64,000 nucleotides of DNA. Origin: Desulfosporosinus sp049943955 (GTDB lineage Bacteria > Bacillota > Desulfitobacteriia > Desulfitobacteriales > Desulfitobacteriaceae). Under the pieces are notes generated by a model that saw only the letters and a program-made list of their open reading frames with translations, made no database searches and was not told the DNA's origin. Positions 25,801 through 34,184 of this stretch are shown here, one piece after another. The stretch's first letter is position 1. The number at the start of each line of letters is the position of its first letter. Location: NCBI RefSeq assembly GCF_049943955.1, contig NZ_JBNFTW010000007.1, forward strand, positions 124,001 to 188,000. Reading direction: 5' to 3'. The position numbers and the translations under genes were made by a program.

Positions 25801-25848
25801 CCATAAAATGATTTATCCCGCAAATAAGCGGGATAAATCATTTTATGG
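25801..25848. repeat. Perfect 21-bp inverted repeat with 6-nt loop
   Basis: Arms 25801-25821 and 25828-25848 are exactly complementary; the inner part is TTATCCCGC-AAATAA-GCGGGATAA. It lies about 80 bp after the IscA-like gene and 95 bp before the TudS-related gene. Its core resembles the terminator after tRNA-Lys (TTATCCCGCAA). It may be a bidirectional terminator or a mobile-element scar. Confidence 0.7.
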
Positions 25849-25888
25849 GGGCTTTCGTGCATAACAGAAAAGTGAACGACATATATAA

Positions 25889-25914
25889 CCATAATGTTAT
25901 ATAATATATTATGG
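25889..25914. promoter_or_regulatory. AT-rich inverted repeat over a probable -10 region
   Basis: Arms CCATAAT and ATTATGG enclose an AT-rich centre (TATATAATAT-like) that could be the -10 element, 31 bp before the TudS-related start. It is a candidate operator for the TudS-ECF operon. Confidence 0.35.
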
Positions 25915-25944
25915 AATTAATGTAATAATATTGGAGGTATTAAA

Positions 25945-26520
25945 GTGACAGGAAAGATTGTTTTGCTATCCCATTGCTTATTAAACCCATTTTCTAAAGT
26001 GCGCGGTTCACCTGATAATTCTGATTTGGCAATCAAAATACATAAGTTACTTAGAGAAAATCAATACGGAATTCTCCAACTTCCTTGTCCCGAGCTGCTT
26101 CACGGAGGGCTAACGCGCTGGGGGCAGACACGATATCAATATAATTCTGTTTTCTATCGCAAGCATTGTGAACTATTGGTCGAGGAAATTGTGAATCAGG
26201 TGGAAGAATATAAGCGCTGCAATGTTCCTGTTGGCCCCATTCTCGGCATCAACGGCAGCCCCTCATGTGGAGTATCGTATACTTGCGAAGGACCATGGGG
26301 TGGTGAGCTTTCTCAGAATCGTGAGTTAGAAAATAAGATTGACCAATTACAAATGATACAAGGCAAAGGTGTTTTCATGGAAATCTTAGAACAACGTTTG
26401 CGTTCTAAATCCATTACTATTGAAGTTATTGGTATAGATGAGGATAAACCGGAAGAGAGCTTGGATAAATTAGGCTCTTATATACTACATAGTGAAGGAA
26501 AGGAAGAAGACTATGAATAA
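25945..26520 (+). CDS. TudS-related (DUF523-like) putative desulfidase
   Basis: 191 residues from a GTG after TTGGAGG. Conserved Cys motifs are SHCLLNPFSKVRG (residues 9-21), LPCPELLHGG and GSPSCGVSYT. These three Cys positions hold the [4Fe-4S] cluster in TudS thiouracil desulfidase and its relatives. Known chemistry in the family is removal of sulfur from thiolated bases. It is the first gene of an operon with a complete ECF transporter; its stop overlaps the S-component start (ATGAATAA). Together they suggest uptake and desulfidation of a thio-compound (inference). Confidence 0.75.
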   Translation: MTGKIVLLSHCLLNPFSKVRGSPDNSDLAIKIHKLLRENQYGILQLPCPELLHGGLTRWGQTRYQYNSVFYRKHCELLVEEIVNQVEEYKRCNVPVGPILGINGSPSCGVSYTCEGPWGGELSQNRELENKIDQLQMIQGKGVFMEILEQRLRSKSITIEVIGIDEDKPEESLDKLGSYILHSEGKEEDYE

Positions 26521-27082
26521 AAAAGTTGCTCTAACCTTAATTGCTATAGGTATTGTTATAAATATTGTCGGCGGTACTTTGAATACGGCTCTAAAACTTC
26601 CTCTCTTCTTAGATAGTATTGGCACAATGCTGGCGGCAGTGATCTTAGGTCCTTGGCTTGGCGCTTTAACTGGAATATTGAGTAACGTTTTTCAAGGTAT
26701 AGCAACCGATCCTATGACGATACCGTTTGCGATTGTCAATGGTGTTATTGGTTTAGTCGTTGGTTTCATCGCTAGAAAACGAGGATTTCAGGATTATATT
26801 AGTCCGCTGCTGGTTGGAATCATATTGGCCTTCTTGGCTCCAATCCTAGGAACACCCATTGCCGTATATCTTTTTGGAGGAGTAACAGGAGGCGGGGTAG
26901 ATATACTCTATACAGTTTTATTGAACTCCAGTCATGAGATTTTTGCAAGTGCTTTCTTGGCCCGAATCCCTTCCAACCTTTTTGACAAACTAATAAGTGC
27001 TTATTTAGTGATGTTTATCATCCGACGTTTACCTAGCAATTTAAAAGGTATTGCGGGAAAGGAAACAAATTTAGTTGTATAA
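26513..27082 (+). CDS. ECF transporter S component (substrate-binding)
   Basis: 189 residues from the ATG at 26513, overlapping the previous stop. Six hydrophobic segments are seen. LFLDSIGTMLAAVILGPWLGALTGILSN is the characteristic opening of a group of S components with unassigned substrate. The substrate-specific membrane protein pairs with the EcfT and EcfA genes that follow (overlap of 8 nt with the T gene). Confidence 0.82.
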   Translation: MNKKVALTLIAIGIVINIVGGTLNTALKLPLFLDSIGTMLAAVILGPWLGALTGILSNVFQGIATDPMTIPFAIVNGVIGLVVGFIARKRGFQDYISPLLVGIILAFLAPILGTPIAVYLFGGVTGGGVDILYTVLLNSSHEIFASAFLARIPSNLFDKLISAYLVMFIIRRLPSNLKGIAGKETNLVV

Positions 27083-27803
27083 GTCAATATTGCACAAGAT
27101 TAGGACTGGGCCTCGTGCTGCTTCAGTACTGTTTGTTCTTATTTCTTTAATGGCCTGGCACTCCTGGAAACCGCTATTAGCATATTTTTTAACATTTTTA
27201 GCTTTTGCAGCTCTCTTTCATGTATTGGGGCAACTAGTCTCTCGTTTGCTGCCCATACTGTATCTAGGATGCGTTATTGTATTGATTCATTCCTTGGTAA
27301 ATCCGTCCAACATTCATTATGTCTACATCTTTGGTATAGAAGGTTTTAATTATGGATTGATTACAGCTTTGCGGTTATTCAATATTGCTGCTCTAGCCCA
27401 ACTCTTCTTACTGCTCAATCCACTCCATGAAATTATTTCTGCCATGAGTTGGATTCATCCTGATCTTGGGATCATTTTGGCACTTGTCTTATCGACTCTG
27501 CCTGTCATGCATCAACAGATGGAAATTACTCTTAAAGTTCAAACTGCCAGAGGACTGCGGCATGGCCGTTTTCCCTGGCAGCGTTTGTATGCTTATCTCG
27601 TCATCTTGATTCCGATCATAGTAAAAGCTCTTGTGCGAGGGCAAGTTTTAGCTCAACTTTTACATGTACGGGGATATGGTCTTCATATAGAGAAGAGAAA
27701 TCTGATGCTAGGTAATAGTGATAAACTTGTTATATTTCTAAGTTTCGGATTTTTGATTGCTAATCTTCTTTTGGCAAACGCAAGCCTTTTGGCTGGCTTG
27801 TGA
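27075..27803 (+). CDS. ECF transporter T component (EcfT/CbiQ-like)
   Basis: 242 residues from a TTG overlapping the S-gene stop. Several membrane helices are followed by the cytoplasmic coupling region with the Ala-Arg-Gly motif QTARGLRHGRFPW (about residues 155-167), and the second motif appears as LLHVRGYG. These are the coupling-helix signatures of EcfT that contact the ATPases. Confidence 0.85.
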   Translation: MYKSILHKIRTGPRAASVLFVLISLMAWHSWKPLLAYFLTFLAFAALFHVLGQLVSRLLPILYLGCVIVLIHSLVNPSNIHYVYIFGIEGFNYGLITALRLFNIAALAQLFLLLNPLHEIISAMSWIHPDLGIILALVLSTLPVMHQQMEITLKVQTARGLRHGRFPWQRLYAYLVILIPIIVKALVRGQVLAQLLHVRGYGLHIEKRNLMLGNSDKLVIFLSFGFLIANLLLANASLLAGL

Positions 27804-27829
27804 AATCTTAAAAAGAGAGGGCATTGGTT

Positions 27830-29299
27830 ATGGTGTCTGTTAGAATCGATCATTTAAGTTTTACTTACAATGGAGCGAAAGAGCCGGCCCTCAAGGATAT
27901 TTCTTTTACAGCCAATACGGGTGAAATCATTGTCATTAGTGGAAATAATGGCAGTGGGAAATCAACTCTCTTAGGCTGTATATCCGATATTATTCCATCC
28001 GTTATTACTGGGAAAATCGAAGGTCAAATTCACCGTCAGGAAGCTTTAGCAGAAAATAGTCGGGGTGCCGCAGCTATTGGTGTAGTGCTGCAGGATTCGG
28101 ATGTTTTCTTAATGGAGAAAGTATACGATGAGCTGGCTTTTCCCTTAAGAAGTCTGAAGATTGAAGGACCTGAGTTAGAAGAGCGTATATTGAAGACAGC
28201 TCGTTTAATGGGGCTGGAAGACTTACTCGAACGAAAAATGATTTCTTTATCCGGTGGAGAGCGTCAAAAGGCGGCAATCGCTGCTGCCTTAGTTGGAGAC
28301 CCGCCACTGTTGCTGTTTGATGAACCAACTGAGCAATTGGACCCGGAAAGCGCTGAATTTTTCGGGGAGATACTTAAAAAGCTTGCGGCGGAAGGAACGA
28401 CAATATTTGTTTGTGTGCATAATTCCCGCAAAGCGCTTCATTTGCCTGCTCGTCACATTATCCTCAGAGATGGACGGATGATTTATGATGGACTTCTGAC
28501 GAAGATGGAATTATCTGAAGATGAGCAGCTACCAAGAAACATCAGTCTCCAGCAGGACATTTTGAAAATGACGGACAATTATGGCAATCAGACATGGAAT
28601 GAGTCAACTATTTTGGAAATGCAAAACTTAACTTATCATTATGAAAAGGAAATAGGTATTGAAGACATCAATTTAAAAATTAACAGAAAAGAAATATTTG
28701 CTCTAATGGGGCCAAATGGTGCAGGTAAATCGACATTAATTCAACATTTGATTGGGTTAATCAAACCTCAAAGAGGTAGGGTCTTAGTAAAAGGAAAAGA
28801 CATAAATGGGGTTCCTACTTGGAAGCTCGCACGTGATATAGGAATTCTGTTTCAAAATCCGGATGATCAAATTTTTAATGCCCGAGTTGATGAAGAAATC
28901 GCTTGGAATCTTACAGTACGCGGAATACCTAAAAACGATGCTCTAGAAAAAGCTCACAAATTGATTACTGATTTTGGCTTAGAAGGTATAGAAGCTAAGC
29001 ATCCCCATGACCTAAACCGTTCACTTCGCCAATGGGTGGCCTTAGCCTCAGTAATTATTACAAATCCTGAGATTTTAATACTTGACGAACCAACTAAAAT
29101 GATGGATACAGTTTTTCTGGTAAAGGTAATGGAGTGGTTGCTTGGATTTAGGCAAAATGGCGGTACAATTGTGCTAGTTACCCATGATTCAGAATTAAGC
29201 AAGTACGCCGATCGGACTGGAATAATTGTAAAGGGTTGCTTGACAAACATTAAATCAAATGAAGAAATTAAAAGAAATTCTTATAAACCGATAGTTTAA
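27830..29299 (+). CDS. ECF transporter ATPase, two ABC domains in one chain
   Basis: 489 residues; ATG at 27830 after AAGAGAGGG. The first domain has Walker A SGNNGSGKST, signature LSGGERQKAA, Walker B LLLFDEPTEQLD and a switch His in VCVHNSRK. The second domain (from about residue 265) has Walker A GPNGAGKST, Walker B ILILDEPTKMMD and VTHDSE, but its signature loop reads LNRSLRQWVA instead of LSGGQ.Q. So one composite ATP site is probably weak or inactive. It energises the S and T components encoded upstream. Confidence 0.88.
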   Translation: MVSVRIDHLSFTYNGAKEPALKDISFTANTGEIIVISGNNGSGKSTLLGCISDIIPSVITGKIEGQIHRQEALAENSRGAAAIGVVLQDSDVFLMEKVYDELAFPLRSLKIEGPELEERILKTARLMGLEDLLERKMISLSGGERQKAAIAAALVGDPPLLLFDEPTEQLDPESAEFFGEILKKLAAEGTTIFVCVHNSRKALHLPARHIILRDGRMIYDGLLTKMELSEDEQLPRNISLQQDILKMTDNYGNQTWNESTILEMQNLTYHYEKEIGIEDINLKINRKEIFALMGPNGAGKSTLIQHLIGLIKPQRGRVLVKGKDINGVPTWKLARDIGILFQNPDDQIFNARVDEEIAWNLTVRGIPKNDALEKAHKLITDFGLEGIEAKHPHDLNRSLRQWVALASVIITNPEILILDEPTKMMDTVFLVKVMEWLLGFRQNGGTIVLVTHDSELSKYADRTGIIVKGCLTNIKSNEEIKRNSYKPIV

Positions 29300-29317
29300 C
29301 ACCGACACAGACTATTC

Positions 29318-29545
29318 TTTGTATTGTTCCAACGATTCAACTCCCTGAATTCAATTTTCTAAGCTTCCTTTCAGTTTCCATACCCCTTGCTCTGTTAATA
29401 TTAAGTAATGATGCAGCGGTTGGAATTGGTGCAACTATCCAATGTTACGATTTTAAATTTAAGTGCTCCTGTTTGGTCGTTGATTGTAGGTGCTTTCATT
29501 GCACGATATATTGAAGAAAACGCAATTGGGACTTCAGGTTGATTT
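29318..29545 (+). pseudogene. Permease relic (benzoate/xanthine-permease-like)
   Basis: One frame reads PTIQLPEFNFLSFLSVSIPL, then ALLILSNDAAVGIGA, a typical internal segment of BenE/NCS2-like permeases. After a frame shift near 29435 the next frame gives APVWSLIVGAFIARYIEE, the following membrane helix. There is no start and no end, so it is a degraded remnant. Confidence 0.55.
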
Positions 29546-29625
29546 ATAGGAGAAAGAAATAGGGAGCATCGCTCACCACTTTAAAAAAGTAGTTTTAGGA
29601 CACTCCCTTCGGCTTATAGGGGCAT

Positions 29626-29662
29626 AATAAGCATCAGTTTAAGTGGTGCTTATTCTATTTTT
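29626..29662 (+). terminator. Terminator-like hairpin
   Basis: An 11-bp stem (AATAAGCATCA with TGGTGCTTATT) followed by CTATTTTT, between the ECF operon and the convergent Hdr-like gene. Confidence 0.55.
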
Positions 29663-29716
29663 GCACCCTTATCGTTGAATGATACACCTCTCTGAAGGTC
29701 TGACAGATTAGCAATA

Positions 29717-31768
29717 TTATATACAACCTTCTAAAATTTCGGAAATATCGAGAGCTTTTAAAGCTTCTCCTACTTCACGAGACGCTATTCCGTCAACGAT
29801 CATGGTTAAGCAGAAAGGACATGCGGTACCTACATAATCTGTCTTAGCGGCAATTGCTTCGTCTGTACGCATGACATTAATACGGTTGCCCTCATGTTCT
29901 TCTAACCACATTCGACCGCCGCCAGCACCACAACAGAAGCTCTTTTCACCAGTATGAGCCATTTCTTTTATTTCAAGGCCAACAATTTTGAGTAATTCAC
30001 GGGGCTGATCATATATCTGATTATATCGGCCTAAATAACAAGAATCATGATAGGTAATTGATTTTCCGGAAATATTGTTTAGTTTAAGTTTCCCGGATTT
30101 TACGAGCTCAAGCAAGAAGGTTGAATGGTGCACAACCTCGAAATTACCGTCTAATTGAGGATACTCATTTTTAAGAATATTGAAGCAATGAGGACATTGA
30201 GTAATAATTTTCTTAACCCCATATCCTTTCATGACTTCGATGTTTTCTGAGGCTAATGTATAAAACAAGTATTCATTTCCTAATTTACGAGCAGAGTCAC
30301 CACAGCATTTTTCTTCGTTGCCTAAGATTGCAAAATGAACACCAGCCGTTTGTAACAGTTTAACTAAGGCAGCGGAGACTTTCTGGTTACGTGCATCAAA
30401 GGCACCTGAACAGCCAGGCCAATATAAATATTCAGCTGTAGGGTCTTCTTCGAAGGTTTTTACTCCTAATCCTTTTAAATAGTCGACCCGTGTGGTCCAA
30501 CCGATGCCCCAGGGATTCCCGTTATTCTCCATATTTCTGAAGGCGAGCTGAGCCTCGGCAGGGAACCTGGTTTCCATTAAGACTAAATTCCGTCTCATCT
30601 CAATCGTTTTATCAACATGCTCGACGAAAACTGGGCATTGCTGCTCACAAGAACGGCACGTAGTACAGGACCATAAGTCTTCTTCAGGAATAACTTCACC
30701 AATGAGAGAACGTACCGGCAGTTCGACGTTCTCTTCGGTTGCAGCGGTTTCGGCTTCCGCTGTTTGATTAGTTAAAGCGTCTTTCTGTGCAGCTTTGACG
30801 GCTGTACCTACTTCTTCCATTAAAAGCCGCATATCCTGAATGATCTTTTTGGGATTTAAGTGTTTCCCGCTTAAATAAGCTGGACAGTTATCCTGGCAAC
30901 GTCCACAACGCAAGCAAACATCCGTATTAAATAAAGTTTTCCAAGAAAACTCGCGCAGTTGACTTTTCCCAAAGGTTTCAAGACCTTCATCTTCAAAATC
31001 TATAAGCTCAGGGATTCCGATGGGTCCTCTGTTACGGAAAACTATATTTAATGGACCCAATAGCAAATGGAACAGCTTGGAATAAGGGAAGTAAGCGATG
31101 AACGTCATTGCTAAGAGTAGATGGAACCACCATAAAAATCTATGCAATGAAAGTAACTGTGCTTGATTAAGGGATGCTTTGAGGGGTATTGATATCCATT
31201 GTCCAATAAATCCCCATCCGGCCCATGGATCAGGTGTTGCCGCAATACGAGCTCCTTCAATTAGGAAGCCTGTAAGTAGTATTATAAATATTAAGGCTAG
31301 GGTGATTGCGTCATCCGTTTTATTATCTAGGCGATCAGGTCTTTGTATATAGCGACGATATGCTGCTATTACGATACCGAGAATCGCTGCCAATCCAAAG
31401 AGATTCGCTGTCAGTTTTATAAACAGATAAAGCCATCCATGGAATATTTGTAAGCCAAAATCAGCTTGCAAAGTGATCGTTGCTGTTGCAAAGGCTAATA
31501 ATACAAATCCCCCAAAAATACCAAAGTGCATCATACCCGGATAAGAATCTTTCAGGATTCGCTTATGCCCGAATCCATAGACAAGAATATCTTTTATGCC
31601 CTGCCATAGATCTTTCCAGCGATTCTCAGGTTGACCTAATTTCCAAAGTGATACTCGTTTGTACACTCCGTAGCCGAAGAAAATAAGTGCAATGATGAAG
31701 AACAAATAGAGCCAGTGCTCTCCTTCAATGTTCCAATACACTTGACGTGTGGCTATGCTCATGCTCAT
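29717..31768 (-). CDS. HdrD/QmoC-like membrane iron-sulfur oxidoreductase
   Basis: About 683 residues; the second of three tandem ATGs (31768) is best spaced from GAGGAG. The N-terminal part has about five membrane helices of the nitrate-reductase-gamma/cytochrome-b type (residues 20-245). Then come two [4Fe-4S] motifs (CLRCGRCQDNCP and CTTCRSCEQQCP) and two CCG domains (WPGCSGAFD ... EKCCGDSAR ... CPHCFN; DSCYLGRY ... FCCGAGGGR ... CPFCLTM), which bind the noncubane clusters of heterodisulfide reductase. It links a membrane quinone or menaquinol pool to a cytoplasmic thiol or electron carrier; the true partner is not in the window. A hairpin and a 33-codon frame precede it. Confidence 0.85.
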   Translation of the reverse strand: MSMSIATRQVYWNIEGEHWLYLFFIIALIFFGYGVYKRVSLWKLGQPENRWKDLWQGIKDILVYGFGHKRILKDSYPGMMHFGIFGGFVLLAFATATITLQADFGLQIFHGWLYLFIKLTANLFGLAAILGIVIAAYRRYIQRPDRLDNKTDDAITLALIFIILLTGFLIEGARIAATPDPWAGWGFIGQWISIPLKASLNQAQLLSLHRFLWWFHLLLAMTFIAYFPYSKLFHLLLGPLNIVFRNRGPIGIPELIDFEDEGLETFGKSQLREFSWKTLFNTDVCLRCGRCQDNCPAYLSGKHLNPKKIIQDMRLLMEEVGTAVKAAQKDALTNQTAEAETAATEENVELPVRSLIGEVIPEEDLWSCTTCRSCEQQCPVFVEHVDKTIEMRRNLVLMETRFPAEAQLAFRNMENNGNPWGIGWTTRVDYLKGLGVKTFEEDPTAEYLYWPGCSGAFDARNQKVSAALVKLLQTAGVHFAILGNEEKCCGDSARKLGNEYLFYTLASENIEVMKGYGVKKIITQCPHCFNILKNEYPQLDGNFEVVHHSTFLLELVKSGKLKLNNISGKSITYHDSCYLGRYNQIYDQPRELLKIVGLEIKEMAHTGEKSFCCGAGGGRMWLEEHEGNRINVMRTDEAIAAKTDYVGTACPFCLTMIVDGIASREVGEALKALDISEILEGCI

Positions 31769-31786
31769 GCTCATCTCTCCTCAGAT

Positions 31787-31820
31787 GATCTGCGAAGACC
31801 TGACAAGCGCTTCGCAGATC
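31787..31820 (-). promoter_or_regulatory. 5'-UTR hairpin just before the Hdr-like gene
   Basis: Perfect 11-bp arms (GATCTGCGAAG and CTTCGCAGATC, loop 12 nt) end about 10 nt before the GAGGAG ribosome site on the minus strand. It may attenuate or protect the message. Confidence 0.45.
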
Positions 31821-31892
31821 AAATTTATGTTTTAGAATCTTCGATTTTTGTCATAGCTAAGGGTAAAGCTTACTGTAGAGTCGGCAGGGACA

Positions 31893-31994
31893 TCAAGACG
31901 GGTTTGCGGCAAGGGTATACTTATCAATTAATGATTCAGGCATACTATTAAAATTTTCAGGGGTAAAGCCAATGATGATGCTCTCAATCTCCAT
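31893..31994 (-). CDS. Small 33-residue protein upstream of the Hdr-like gene
   Basis: It starts at an ATG preceded by GAAGGAGGAGTGG, an unusually strong ribosome site, and encodes 33 residues (MEIESIIIGFTPENFNSMPE...). It lies 124 bp upstream of the Hdr-like start on the same strand. No family recognised. It could be a true small protein, a leader peptide, or the start of a broken gene. Confidence 0.4.
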   Translation of the reverse strand: MEIESIIIGFTPENFNSMPESLIDKYTLAANPS

Positions 31995-32754
31995 ATTTAA
32001 CCACTCCTCCTTCATAAATAAAAGCTATGATAAGAACTGCATTTTGTATTTAACGACTATAAATTTATCGTTAAATACTAGGAAACGATCGCGGTGAAGC
32101 CCTATTTTAAAGAGTTATTCCAGAATAGACTAAGTGTTTTAATAATTCAAACTAGTTTTATTGCTTTGATTATACCTCCGGGTATAATAAACTTCAATGG
32201 CATTTGGCGTTTTTGGAAAGATTCCTACAAACGAATATTCCGATTTGTGTATTAACAATTTTTATCATCCTCAAGCATTCCAAAGCTATTAGAGCTAAAA
32301 TTAACCTTGTTCATCGTTTAGCTAGCTGAAGGTATAGAGTAGAGTAAAGAGTAAGAAGAGAGGGAATATTTTATTATTTTGAGCCAGATAAATCGACACA
32401 ATAATTAAAGTATTAAAGGTAAAATAAGAGAAAAGAACTTCAAATAAGTTTTAGCTAAGAAAAATTTAAAGTCACATAACAAAGGGATATAGAGCTTGTG
32501 ATGTATAAGTGATAAGTGATGAGTGATGAGTGCGGTAACGCAGAGTCGAGAATTGATGGGCAATTTGTGTAAAGTTTTGGCATCTAATGATCGAAAGGGA
32601 GAGGATTATTGTCTACCTTTACACGGAATGTTTTTGAAGATGGCGAGAGGCTTAGCTCTTTTTAGAATCTTGTAATGTAAGAAGTAGAGTTGAGTTCTAA
32701 TAAAACGAAGGGACCTATAAGGCTGAAGTAATTTAATTATAGGGAGGAATTCAA
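31995..32754. other. Intergenic region
   Basis: AT-rich and divergent between the Hdr-like unit and ylbF. A short imperfect tandem of GTGATGA-like units lies at about 32507-32532. I see no gene. Confidence 0.45.
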
Positions 32755-33138
32755 ATGACTGTATTGACTAAAGCAAAGGATTTGTGTGAAGCTATTGCTC
32801 AATCAGATGAATTTCAAGAACTAATTAGAACTGAGACAATACTAATAAATGATATCGATGCACAAGATTTGATTGAACGCTTTAATAAGTTACAAACTGA
32901 ATTAGAAAATCTGTTCCGTCAAGGAAAAAAGGCTACTGCCCAGCAGTTTAGAGAACTTAGAGTTCTGGAAGAAGAGCTAAATAAAGACCTGTCTGCTGGC
33001 CCCTATTTTAAGGCACAGCATAAATTTACTGACTTGTTGTCGCAAATAAATAAGATGATAAATGACACAATTCAACTAAAAAACAATATCGGTACAGGCC
33101 ATTGCATCTGCGGTAAACATACTTCCTTCGGTTCCTAA
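32755..33138 (+). CDS. YlbF family regulator
   Basis: 127 residues; ATG after AGGGAGGAATTC. It is an all-helical protein matching the YlbF/YmcA (DUF964) pattern: KAKDLCEAIAQSDEFQELI, INDIDAQDLIERFNKLQ and a second heptad-rich helix. The tail GHCICGKHTSF carries two Cys, which in the B. subtilis YlbF-YmcA-YaaT complex take part in [4Fe-4S] binding. That complex modulates RNase Y-dependent mRNA processing and cell-fate decisions. Single gene. Confidence 0.75.
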   Translation: MTVLTKAKDLCEAIAQSDEFQELIRTETILINDIDAQDLIERFNKLQTELENLFRQGKKATAQQFRELRVLEEELNKDLSAGPYFKAQHKFTDLLSQINKMINDTIQLKNNIGTGHCICGKHTSFGS

Positions 33139-33481
33139 AAAACTAACAATCTGGAATTTATACTATGAGATGTCACCGTGGACGCAGCACGTGGAGATCG
33201 TAGTAAGTTTGAAAACCGTGACATTTTAAAAGCCGCCTGTAGCAAGGATTTCAGGTCTGGGTAATTATTGAAATATACTAACAATGTTAAGGCCTCTGCT
33301 TATGCGGGCGGGGCTCTTTTTGTGTGTGATGGAACGTAATGTCGCAGGCAACTTTTATGCTCGGTGTGGAGAGAGGGAAAAGGCGGGCAGAAAAACAAAG
33401 TCATAGACGCCGTGATTAGGCTGGCAGGTGGTCAGGTGGAGATTTCTACGAGGAAATAATTAACATTAATATACAGAGGAT
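33139..33481. other. Intergenic region after ylbF
   Basis: No gene. A GC-rich imperfect hairpin ending in CTTTTTG near 33290-33325 may terminate ylbF transcription. Confidence 0.4.
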
Positions 33482-33670
33482 GTGTTAATAATTCATAAGT
33501 ACATTTATGTAGAATCTAAGGCTGCAGGCTATTTCACCTTCGGAAAACATAGAAAACTGATTGATGAGTTCAGCAAGGAAGGCTGGAGATTTATCGCTGC
33601 TATTCCAACTGTTTTTAATATTTTTGGTGTAATTAAAAAATATGACTTAGTGTTTGAAAAGGAAGAATAA
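33482..33670 (+). CDS. DUF4177-like small protein
   Basis: 62 residues from a GTG after AGAGGAT. The core HRKLIDEFSKEGWRFIAAIPT and IKKYDLVFEK match the DUF4177 pattern of a compact alpha/beta domain. The function is unknown. It is followed 31 bp later by the sigma-region-4-like gene and may be co-transcribed with it. Confidence 0.6.
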   Translation: MLIIHKYIYVESKAAGYFTFGKHRKLIDEFSKEGWRFIAAIPTVFNIFGVIKKYDLVFEKEE

Positions 33671-33701
33671 ATGAACAAAATGATATGGATGGGGTGATTC
33701 T

Positions 33702-33902
33702 TTGTATACCCGGGAACAAATAATTGAAGCAATCGAGAATTGTCTGAATGAACGTGAACAGCAAATAATCAAGACAAGATTTGGACTCGATAATGGAATA
33801 ACTGTACCTCTAAACGAAATTGAGTCGATATTTAAAGTTTCACGGGAAGAAGTACGTAAGATTGAAAAGCGGGTACTAACTTATGTGAAGTGTCATATTT
33901 AG
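33702..33902 (+). CDS. Stand-alone sigma-70 region 4-like protein
   Basis: 66 residues from a TTG after GGATGGGGTGA. NEREQQIIKTRFGLDNG, then PLNEIESIFKVSREEVRKIE, is the region 4.2 helix-turn-helix of RpoD-type sigma factors, with no regions 1-3. It may bind -35 elements or act as an anti-sigma or transcription modulator. Too short to be a sigma factor; a truncated duplicate is possible, but it has its own ribosome site. Confidence 0.6.
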   Translation: MYTREQIIEAIENCLNEREQQIIKTRFGLDNGITVPLNEIESIFKVSREEVRKIEKRVLTYVKCHI

Positions 33903-33975
33903 TAGAAATAAATGGGGGGTACAAAACTAAAAGTTAACATATATCCAATATCTGAGGATTTTTTTGAAAATAGTT

Positions 33976-34014
33976 AATCAGCCCCAATTTTCAATATTGA
34001 AACCGGGGCTGATT
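33976..34014 (+). terminator. Hairpin downstream of the small-protein pair
   Basis: 10-bp arms AATCAGCCCC/GGGGCTGATT with an inner TTTCAATATTGAAA palindrome. The T-run is weak. Confidence 0.5.
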
Positions 34015-34184
34015 AGCATTATGAATACACAATAAAAGGGCGGCTAATTTCTTGAGGAGACTAAATTTACAGCAGAGCAAAACTTCAGCAACCAAGTGAG
34101 GTGGAGTAGATCGAGTAGCCATAATTGTCCATTGAATATATAATTAGATGAAAATACTATAAATAGCACATAAGGAGGGTTATT

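Noticed and set aside
31715..31951. 78-codon plus-strand frame opposite the Hdr-like start
   Set aside because: It covers the minus-strand start, hairpin and small ORF; composition looks like antisense of coding and leader sequence.
32507..32532. GTGATGA-like tandem as a possible CRISPR or iteron
   Set aside because: Only about three imperfect 7-mers without spacers; no cas or rep gene. No CRISPR array was seen in the window.
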